Source of the DNA: JAMCUI01 sp964520615
Lineage (GTDB): Bacteria; Patescibacteriota; Microgenomatia; 2-02-FULL-39-11
Length of the DNA stretch: 64,000 bases
Reading direction: 5' to 3'
Assembly: GCA_964520615.1 (NCBI GenBank)
Contig: CAZFNL010000011.1
Location: forward strand, 12,839 to 76,838
The first letter of the stretch is position 1. Each line of letters opens with the position of its first letter. The notes below the pieces were generated by a model. It made no database searches and was not told the DNA's origin. It saw only the letters and a program-made list of their open reading frames with translations. This document shows positions 52,195 to 57,890 of this stretch, piece by piece. A program made the position numbers and the translations under genes.

Positions 52195-52542
52195 ATGATT
52201 ACCAAAAAGGATGTGGAAGAAACAGTCAACACCGGAATCGCCGGATTACGCAAAGAATTCAAGGAAGAAATGTCGTCGATGCGCAAGGCAATCAAAGAGG
52301 ACATCGAAACCGCAGTAGCCCAGGTCATTGAGACAGTAATGAAGAACTGTGCGATGAAGGAAGACCTGAAAAGCCTTGCAACCAAAGAAGAGTTGCGGGA
52401 GTTCAAGGAAGAAGTTCGAGGCGAGTTTAGAGAAGTCAAACGCCAAATCAATAACCTCAAAACAGATACCCCCACCCCGCAGGAACTCGCCGACCACGAA
52501 AGAAGAATCAAAAAACTCGAAGGCGCAGTCTTTCCTGCATGA
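52195..52542 (+). CDS. coiled-coil protein paired with the nuclease fusion
   Basis: A 115-residue protein that is coiled coil almost throughout (LRKEFKEEMSSMRKAIKEDI, LREFKEEVRGEFREVKRQIN, ADHERRIKKLEGAVF). Similar short coiled-coil proteins beginning M-x-T/S-K-K-D-x-E are common in CPR genomes. It has a leaderless promoter and its stop is 25 nt before the nuclease start, so the two form one transcript. Likely an oligomerisation or adaptor protein for the nuclease; that is inference from adjacency. Confidence 0.65.
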   Translation: MITKKDVEETVNTGIAGLRKEFKEEMSSMRKAIKEDIETAVAQVIETVMKNCAMKEDLKSLATKEELREFKEEVRGEFREVKRQINNLKTDTPTPQELADHERRIKKLEGAVFPA

Positions 52543-52566
52543 GTGTCAATACACCGTTCCTTATAT

Positions 52567-53640
52567 ATGACCATCCAAGTCAAGCCCCGCTTCTGTCCCC
52601 ACTGCGACTCGCGAGACATCATAAAGAAAGGCACAAGGAAGAACCAATATCGCCTCATCCAGCTTTACTTCTGCAAGTCTTGTCTCAAGTATTTCACAGA
52701 GACCGACATCCAGCGCGTGAAGTATCCGCCCAAGGTCATACTACAATCAATTTCCTTGTACAATCTCGGCTACACCCAAGACGAGGTCTGCCGCCTCATC
52801 GCCAAGAAACATCGACTTCACATTCCCCGGCGAACGATCTCAGAGTGGCTTGGCCGCTATCGTCCGATCTGTTCTTATTCACGTCTCCGCGCGAAAGGGA
52901 AAGAACTCTACTACCCAGAAAAGATCATCGAGATTCATCTTTTCACTCACCGCCAGGTTTATGCTTTCAAGGTTCACCGAGCCAAACTTGACCTCCTTGC
53001 TTCGGAGCTTCCACCATCCTTTGTCTTCCGCCTGAAGGAATATCTTTTCAGAATCCCAACGGACAAATTCCCCCACCACATCTTTGAGCCAAAGGAAGAG
53101 GAGCAGGAGACTCGCCTGCCCCGGTCATCCCAGACCCGGTTTGAAACATTACCTTTCGTCAAACTGGAAAAACAAAACCGCGCCAATGATTTGGCAGCCC
53201 TGGGGCTTGTCCTTGCCAAACGAACGATAGACCGCCACCCCTGCATCCAGGAGTTTATGCTTGTAAATGATTCAACCACCGTCGCCTGTGAAGTTCCCGT
53301 CTACCTTACGCATGATGATATTCTTTACTTCAACCGCAAAGGGTTTACCGTACCGCTCCAAAACCAATCAACACCGATTACTGGTCATATTGATTTTGTC
53401 CAGATCCGCAACGGTCTGATCCATATCCTCGATTACAAGCCGGACGCCAACAAGATAAATCCGGTGAGCCAACTGACTATCTACGCATTGGGTCTTGCTT
53501 CTCGTACCAAACTGCCTTTGAAAACATTCAAGTGTGCCTGGTTCGACGACAAACATTACTTCGAGTTTTTCCCTTTGCACGCCGTATACCCCAGAAAAGC
53601 ATATCATCCACACCTTGCTAAGAACACCACAAACTCTTAG
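52567..53640 (+). CDS. zinc ribbon / HTH / RecB-Cas4-like nuclease fusion
   Basis: A 357-residue protein in three parts. Residues 7-38: transposase-like zinc ribbon (FCPHCDSRDIIKKGTRKNQY ... FCKSCLKYF), as in IS1/ISL3 N-termini. Residues 50-95: HTH (SLYNLGYTQDEVCRLIAKKH, then PRRTISEWLGRY). Residues 250-335: PD-(D/E)XK nuclease of the RecB/Cas4 type, with GHIDFVQIRNG, HILDYKPDAN supplying Asp and Lys, and QLTIYALGLA as the Q-x-x-x-Y motif. No transposase DDE core is present. I use ATG 52567 over a GTG at 52543. It follows the coiled-coil gene and ends before a long-armed hairpin. A new mobile or defence nuclease is possible. Confidence 0.75.
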   Translation: MTIQVKPRFCPHCDSRDIIKKGTRKNQYRLIQLYFCKSCLKYFTETDIQRVKYPPKVILQSISLYNLGYTQDEVCRLIAKKHRLHIPRRTISEWLGRYRPICSYSRLRAKGKELYYPEKIIEIHLFTHRQVYAFKVHRAKLDLLASELPPSFVFRLKEYLFRIPTDKFPHHIFEPKEEEQETRLPRSSQTRFETLPFVKLEKQNRANDLAALGLVLAKRTIDRHPCIQEFMLVNDSTTVACEVPVYLTHDDILYFNRKGFTVPLQNQSTPITGHIDFVQIRNGLIHILDYKPDANKINPVSQLTIYALGLASRTKLPLKTFKCAWFDDKHYFEFFPLHAVYPRKAYHPHLAKNTTNS

Positions 53641-53688
53641 CTCCCCCATCGCCTTGACAGTGGGGCGTCACGAATGTATCCTAAGATT

Positions 53689-53755
53689 AACGGGTGTGTC
53701 CTCTAATGTCTGGGCAGAAAACCAAACATAATTCTGGACACACCCGTTTTCTTCT
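53689..53755 (+). terminator. long-armed hairpin terminator of the nuclease unit
   Basis: AACGGGTGTGTCC (53689-53701) and GGACACACCCGTT (53736-53748) are perfect 13-bp arms with a 34-nt loop, followed by TTTTCTTCTTCT. The loop is unusually long for a terminator. Confidence 0.65.
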
Positions 53756-53771
53756 TCTGTCCTATTCCATA

Positions 53772-53869
53772 CCAAATAGGGCAGGATAGACCCCCTCTAA
53801 ACGCCGATTCAGACATAATGGATTGACTTTCCACGCTCATTGTCTTATTATTGAACTGCTTAAGACATG
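53772..53869 (+). repeat. regulatory repeat, copy 1 (upstream of the PPC gene)
   Basis: Begins ACCAAATAGG, has no terminator hairpin, and ends with a 32-bp core (53838-53869) CATTGTCTTATTATTG... TTAAGACATG. Within the core TGTCTTA (53841) and TTAAGACA (53860) form an inverted repeat. Copies 2 and 3 are at 54,331 and 57,591. Confidence 0.7.
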
Positions 53870-53905
53870 AGCTAATCACCACTTTTGATAGAGGAGGATT
53901 TTCAC

Positions 53906-54235
53906 ATGATCAAAATACATGTTAGTCCCGGTGAAGAGGTAATGAACGTAGTTTCCATGCACCTCGAGCAGTCAGGCATCCGAGATGGTGCGATGGTGAT
54001 TATTGGAGCAATAGACGAGTGCTGTATCAGCAATATGCCTAAAAAGGACGCGAAGCAGGATAACCTCGTCGAATACAAAGAGCCATTTGAGATGTCTGGC
54101 ACTGGAGAAGTGCGAGACGGCAAACCTCATATTCATTGTGTCCTTGGACGTGAAGGCGACGAAACGCTTTCTGGACACCTTCACTGGGCAAAGGTAAAAA
54201 CTCATTTTGTGAACGTCTTCGTATTTCCGATATGA
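53906..54235 (+). CDS. PPC/DUF296 domain protein
   Basis: A 109-residue single-domain protein of the plant-and-prokaryote-conserved (PPC, DUF296) family. IHVSPGEEVMNVVSMHLEQS, GIRDGAMVIIGAIDECCI, then FEMSGTGEVRDGKPHIHCVL with the metal-binding-type His pair and SGHLHWAKVKTHFVNVFV follow the family order. PPC proteins form trimers; DNA binding in plants comes from a separate AT-hook, absent here. The ATG at 53906 is chosen because AGAGGAGG lies about 8 nt before it. It is preceded by repeat copy 1 and followed by a terminator within copy 2. Confidence 0.82.
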   Translation: MIKIHVSPGEEVMNVVSMHLEQSGIRDGAMVIIGAIDECCISNMPKKDAKQDNLVEYKEPFEMSGTGEVRDGKPHIHCVLGREGDETLSGHLHWAKVKTHFVNVFVFPI

Positions 54236-54330
54236 AGTTCCCGGGTTTTCTGTGCCTCTTAATCATACTTCAGCAAGCCGTGAAAACTGTTGAGCAGGCA
54301 GGTTGATCGTCTGCGCTTGCGATCCATTTC

Positions 54331-54423
54331 AAAATAGGACAAAAAGAAACTCCCTGATGATTGCTCCACCCTTAGGGAGTTGATTTTTTAGGGCAATGTC
54401 TTATCCTTGAACGATTTAAGACA
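54331..54423 (+). repeat. regulatory repeat, copy 2, with internal terminator (upstream of the retropepsin gene)
   Basis: AAAATAGGACAAAAA, then a terminator hairpin AACTCCCT / AGGGAGTT (54348-54381) with TTTTTT (54384-54389), then the core CAATGTCTTATCCTTG ... TTAAGACA (54394-54423). The hairpin ends the PPC gene's transcript; the inverted repeat TGTCTTA / TTAAGACA sits just before the next promoter. Confidence 0.75.
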
Positions 54424-54431
54424 AACAGCTC

Positions 54432-54461
54432 TTGACATTCCCTCTTTTATTTTGATACCAT
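54432..54461 (+). promoter_or_regulatory. promoter giving a leaderless mRNA for the retropepsin gene
   Basis: TTGACA (54432-54437), 18-bp spacer, TACCAT (54456-54461). The start lies at or one base before the ATG at 54469. The same -10, TACCAT, is used at 62,553. Confidence 0.7.
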
Positions 54462-54468
54462 AACCCTT

Positions 54469-54825
54469 ATGGGAATGACAACGGTTAGCTTGAAAATAAG
54501 AAATCCTCAAGAACCGGCGAAAATGTATGAGGGAGAATTTCTGGTCGACTCAGGGGCTCAATTCACTGTTCTTCCAGAGAAGGTCTGGAAATCTCTGAAA
54601 CTTTCTCCACAAAGGGAACAGAAATTTTCTCTCGCCGATGGAACAGTCGTGAGCCGAAAGATAGGCAGTGCCTTTGTCGAGTTCCAAGGGACAGAGACAG
54701 CTACGCCAGTTGTCCTTGGGCACGATACCGATAGTTTTCTCCTTGGGGTGATAACTTTGGAGGCATTGGGGTTGACTCTTGATCCTTTTACTCGTCAACT
54801 CTACAAAGCCAAACTGATGCTTTGA
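54469..54825 (+). CDS. retropepsin-like aspartic protease
   Basis: A 118-residue soluble protein of clan AA. GEFLVDSGAQFTVLPEKVW holds the catalytic DSGA (D-S/T-G) motif near residue 29; LLGVITLEALGLTLDPFTRQ is the C-terminal 'hLGxxxLexxGLxxDp' pattern of the family. Bacterial single-domain members act as homodimers. The leaderless promoter and preceding repeat copy 2 suggest it is independently regulated. It lies 28 bp before a tyrosine recombinase gene; a functional link is not established. Confidence 0.82.
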   Translation: MGMTTVSLKIRNPQEPAKMYEGEFLVDSGAQFTVLPEKVWKSLKLSPQREQKFSLADGTVVSRKIGSAFVEFQGTETATPVVLGHDTDSFLLGVITLEALGLTLDPFTRQLYKAKLML

Positions 54826-54852
54826 GCGCGTGCACGAAAGTAATTTCTATAG

Positions 54853-55464
54853 ATGGAGAACGAAAGCCGACACAAAAGACTGCCTACGATCACAAAAACA
54901 AGAGCGCTAACCATCAGGAAGCGCAGGCGTTTTGCTAACCGATCATTAACAGAACCTCAGATCCGAACCTTACTTTCATCGTTGGAGAACATCCGCGACG
55001 ACGCGCTCATACGAGTCGGGCTCTCAGTTGGTCTTCGCGTTTCAGAAGTTGTCAGCATCCGAACCAGTGAAATTGAGTTTGACCGCAGTTTGATCAAGAT
55101 CTGGGATGAAAAGAAGGACAAATGGCGTCTGGTCATGCCGACGCTAGAAGCCATGAGCGCGATCAAGAAATACATGAACTCTCTTTCCAAGCAACCGCAA
55201 TACCTTTTTCCCGTGACGACCAAGACTATAGAAAGAATCATTCAGAAATATTCCAAGCTAAGTCTCGGTTTTGTGATTAGCTGGCATTCGCTTAGAACCA
55301 CATACGTCTCTCGAAGTGTTGAGCTTGAACAGTCTCCCGCGGTCGTCATGTTGAATACCGGCGACAGCCCGGCTACGATATTGAAATATTATACCAAGCT
55401 TCCCGAGGTAGTGCTCCGAAGGTTTGTGCAAAACAAGCCAGTGATTCCACAGGAGAGAGTGTAA
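54853..55464 (+). CDS. tyrosine recombinase, catalytic domain only
   Basis: Phage-integrase-family recombinase of 203 residues. Catalytic residues: Arg in GLSVGLRVSEVVSIR, Lys near DEKKDKWRLVM, His-x-x-Arg in ISWHSLRTTYVSR, and Tyr in ATILKYYTKL. The last basic position (usually H/W before Tyr) is in TGDSPATILKYY. There is no core-binding SAM-like N-terminal domain beyond about 40 residues, so it is a short recombinase, plausibly the island's integrase or a resolvase. It follows the retropepsin gene and ends before a terminator. Confidence 0.88.
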   Translation: MENESRHKRLPTITKTRALTIRKRRRFANRSLTEPQIRTLLSSLENIRDDALIRVGLSVGLRVSEVVSIRTSEIEFDRSLIKIWDEKKDKWRLVMPTLEAMSAIKKYMNSLSKQPQYLFPVTTKTIERIIQKYSKLSLGFVISWHSLRTTYVSRSVELEQSPAVVMLNTGDSPATILKYYTKLPEVVLRRFVQNKPVIPQERV

Positions 55465-55512
55465 GACAAAACGGTTAAGAACAATAAACATGGTAAAGAA
55501 AAATCTGGACCG

Positions 55513-55552
55513 AGCCCTCAGAGCGGCAATGCTTCTGGGGCTATTTTTGTTT
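55513..55552 (+). terminator. terminator of the recombinase gene
   Basis: AGCCC-CAGAGC faces GCTTCTGGGGCT with a small bulge, followed by ATTTTTGTTTT. Its right half TGCTTCTGGGGCTATTTTT duplicates the one at 52,098. Confidence 0.85.
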
Positions 55553-55592
55553 TGCCGAATTATGTCCCGCAGCAAGTCAATTACCGTTAGGC

Positions 55593-55724
55593 CATTGCTC
55601 ACAAGTTAAGCGTTATGTCCATTGAAAACTCCGTCAGAACCAAGCATTCTGGTACAGGAGCGTGGCACTCCTTGCTTCTTCACCGTGCTTGTGACAAGAA
55701 TTTCGCCTTAACTTGTGACTGATG
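55593..55724. mobile_element. miniature inverted-repeat element D, 9-bp target duplication
   Basis: Left end CATTGCTCACAAGTTAAGCG and right end (read inward) CATCAGTCACAAGTTAAGGC share TCACAAGTTAA and most flanking bases. CCGTTAGGC stands on both sides (55584-55592, 55725-55733). The element is 132 bp with no ORF. An integron attC reading was considered and dropped. Confidence 0.75.
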
Positions 55725-55733
55725 CCGTTAGGC

Positions 55734-56102
55734 ATCTCTTCTCGTTTCACGACGGAAATAGGTTTTTATTGAGTCGCGTTCTACAAATGGCTTGACTCCA
55801 AATGATTGTATACTTGAACTACGACCGACCCACGTGTTAGATAATTGCAAGGCAGACGCGGCAAACAAAGCCGCCTTGCTCGACCCCGAAGCGCCTTTGA
55901 TCTCCGCAGACTGTGTACTTGGCTGGCTTGGCAAACAGTACAACGCGAAACACAATTCTTGGCATTGGACACCTCAGTTAATTGTCCGATTCCAATCAAT
56001 CATCCTAGACCTATACAGAAATTAGACTTTGATATATAATAGGTATAGAGTGCGTATCAAGCATATAGAACAAGCGTGCCACCAACTTATTTGGGGGTTA
56101 CC
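55734..56102. other. 369 bp without a supported gene
   Basis: An open frame of 77 codons (55,792-56,025) has no ribosome site or recognisable domain and is not called. Upstream of the Ntn hydrolase gene a TATAAT (near 56034) could be a -10, but no convincing -35 is seen. Confidence 0.4.
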
Positions 56103-56933
56103 ATGACTGTCTGCATTGCAGCTATTTGTGAAAAGGGAAGAGACATTGTCGTTGCCACAGACAGGATGTTTACATCCCCTTTGAATTTGGAGTTTGAAAC
56201 AGAAGAGAAGAAAATTGAGAATCTACTTACTTCATGTGTAGCTCTGACGGCGGGGAGCTCCGCCGCCGCGACAGAAGTACTAGATGCGATTCGTTCGAAA
56301 CTTGCAAATGCGAAGAATGCCTCAATCGCGGAGGTAGCTAATGAGGCTAAGAATGAATATACCCTTTCTAGATCGCGCAAGATCGAAGAGACAATCATAC
56401 TGCCGACGCTCGGGTCTGATTTTATGGAACAACGCCGCAAAGGAAAAACTTTGCCTGAATATTTGCAAGTGCAAGCCCCGATGTATCAGCAACTAGCAAC
56501 AGTTGCAAATCAGTATAATATGAACCTAGAAATGATAGTTGCAGGAGTAGACAAGACCGGGGCACACATCTTTGTGGTCACGCATCCTGGAACTTCTTTC
56601 TCCTTAGACAAACTGGGTTATGCCGCTGTTGGTAGCGGTGGAATTCACGCTTCAATTTCATTGTCCTTAAGTGCCCAGACAAACCATCGCGGGTTAATTG
56701 AAACAATGTATAGCGTCTATGATGCAAAGAAAGCAGCAGAAGTAGCGCCAGGAGTGGGTAATGCGACAGATCTTGCGATTGTTGATACCACAGGCATCTG
56801 GCATTGTTCAGCACCTGTCTTCAATGCTCTTGTCAAGACCCATTCGGCTTTGAGTAAGAAAGAAAGTCTAAATCTCGACGAATTGAAAGGGGTTTACGAT
56901 GTTCAGCGCAAACAATCTGAACCCGCTGCTTAA
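56103..56933 (+). CDS. proteasome-like Ntn hydrolase
   Basis: A 276-residue protein whose start MTVCIAAICEKGRDIVVATD follows the N-terminal-nucleophile plan of proteasome beta subunits and HslV: after Met removal Thr2 is N-terminal, Asp lies in VATDRMF, and Lys in EEKKIENL. Later GAHIFVVTHPGTSFSLDKLG and YAAVGSGGIHASISLSLSAQ match the beta-sheet and the G-S-G-G turn. It is longer than HslV (about 175) and standard beta subunits (about 230), with a helical insert near residues 105-140. I use the ATG at 56103 because Thr2 is then the nucleophile and GGGGG lies before it. A small gene overlaps its end. Confidence 0.75.
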   Translation: MTVCIAAICEKGRDIVVATDRMFTSPLNLEFETEEKKIENLLTSCVALTAGSSAAATEVLDAIRSKLANAKNASIAEVANEAKNEYTLSRSRKIEETIILPTLGSDFMEQRRKGKTLPEYLQVQAPMYQQLATVANQYNMNLEMIVAGVDKTGAHIFVVTHPGTSFSLDKLGYAAVGSGGIHASISLSLSAQTNHRGLIETMYSVYDAKKAAEVAPGVGNATDLAIVDTTGIWHCSAPVFNALVKTHSALSKKESLNLDELKGVYDVQRKQSEPAA

Positions 56934-57120
56934 CGCTATGTTTTCAAAAGAACTAGTCACGTTTATTGAAGCCGAACAACTCTGGAATTACAAACAATGG
57001 GAGGCTTTGACTGCTTCGCCGTTTCCTATTATTTTGTCCCCATCTGACCAGCCGCCTCCACTCATTCCGCCGGTTACTCAGCCGAAACTTTTTGAAGATG
57101 AAGCACAACAAGACGTTTAG
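56899..57120 (+). CDS. small protein overlapping the Ntn hydrolase gene
   Basis: A 73-residue protein, acidic and Pro-rich in its second half (FPIILSPSDQPPPLIPPVTQ). It starts at ATG 56899, 35 bp inside the Ntn hydrolase gene in another frame, with AAAGGGG about 8 nt upstream. No membrane segment or known domain. The tight overlap suggests coexpression; a role as partner or tail substrate is speculative. Confidence 0.5.
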   Translation: MFSANNLNPLLNAMFSKELVTFIEAEQLWNYKQWEALTASPFPIILSPSDQPPPLIPPVTQPKLFEDEAQQDV

Positions 57121-57431
57121 ATTTCGCTGGTTTTGACCCGAAGTTCAAAGATTCAGTCATTCTTGATTCATACTAATAGAGTGAAGGTATCACGTGCCCT
57201 CGACACCCCCTCCAACATACTCGGTTTCATAAATTTTAATTGGTCGTGTCGCTTTGAGCACAGCTTGACGTCTTGTACCTTATGCTCCCTCGTCCCCATT
57301 TGATCCCCGGTCGCTCAAATTCTGCTCGGTAGACTGATAGTTAGGTTTGAAGTGCACCCTTTCAGGAATTCGAATTTCTGCTTCGGTTCTGATAGTAAAA
57401 CCATATCGGCGTCAGCGATCGCCAAATCTTA

Positions 57432-57560
57432 GAGCTTGTTTAACAATTATGCGTTCTAGCTCTATATTTCGGGACTTTCGGCGCGATAAAGTTTGCTAAA
57501 TGCCAGGTTGAAATTGCGCCTGAAAAATCGAGCGAAGATCACAATTTGTTAAACAAGCTC
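57432..57560. mobile_element. miniature inverted-repeat element B, 3-bp target duplication
   Basis: Terminal repeats GAGCTTGTTTAACAA / TTGTTAAACAAGCTC are perfect over 15 bp and flanked by TTA on both sides (57429-57431, 57561-57563). The element is 129 bp, non-coding. A 3-bp TTA duplication with such ends suggests an IS5/IS427-type transposase as mover; that is a family guess. Confidence 0.82.
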
Positions 57561-57590
57561 TTAGAAGATCAAAAAACTCCTGTACTATTC

Positions 57591-57826
57591 CAAATAGGAC
57601 AAAAACAAACTCCGTGAAAAATGCGCTGCTCTCAGGGAGTTGATTTTTTCAATTGCAATGCCTTATCACTCTACTTTCCGCTAAATTGGGATCCAGGGCA
57701 ATTTGAGATGAACTTCTGTTCCATCGGGCACTTTAGACAGTAGTTTCAGGCTGACCGAACCACTGGACGTAGTGGCTCAATAAGTTAGCGGAAAGTAGAG
57801 TTATCATTGAGTGGTATAGGACATGC
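57591..57826 (+). repeat. regulatory repeat, copy 3, interrupted by element C
   Basis: CAAATAGGACAAAAAC, terminator hairpin AACTCCGT / AGGGAGTT (57608-57641) with TTTTTT, then CAATGCCTTATCA (57656-57668). The rest of the core, TTGAGTGGTATAGGACATG, resumes at 57807 after element C and one target copy. No plus-strand gene follows; the type III res gene ends here on the other strand. Confidence 0.75.
57669..57800. mobile_element. miniature inverted-repeat element C, 6-bp target duplication
   Basis: Terminal repeats CTCTACTTTCCGCTAA / TTAGCGGAAAGTAGAG are perfect over 16 bp and flanked by TTATCA on both sides (57663-57668, 57801-57806). Removing the element and one TTATCA restores an uninterrupted third repeat core. 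The ends share C-x-C-T-x-x-TTTCC with element A, and both contain GGGCACTTT or GGCACTTT and TTTCAGGC. Confidence 0.85.
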
Positions 57827-57890
57827 AAACCAGAACGTCGAGCGTTTTCAATGTCCATCAGTCTTTCCTATGTATTGCAGGCATGTGCTT

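Larger units (their letters stand above)
57121..57890. other. 770 bp intergenic region holding repeats and two mini-elements
   Basis: No gene is supported. It contains element B (57,432-57,560), the third regulatory repeat with a terminator hairpin (57,608-57,649), and element C (57,669-57,800). The first 300 bp show nothing I can name. Confidence 0.6.

Noticed and set aside
55584..55733. Integron attC site (GTTAGGC and TTAAGCGTTATG words)
   Set aside because: The two CCGTTAGGC are direct, not inverted, and flank inverted ends, which fits a target duplication better; no integron integrase is present.
55792..56025. 77-codon plus-strand open frame between element D and the Ntn hydrolase
   Set aside because: No ribosome site, no recognisable domain, not supported by overlap or spacing with neighbours.
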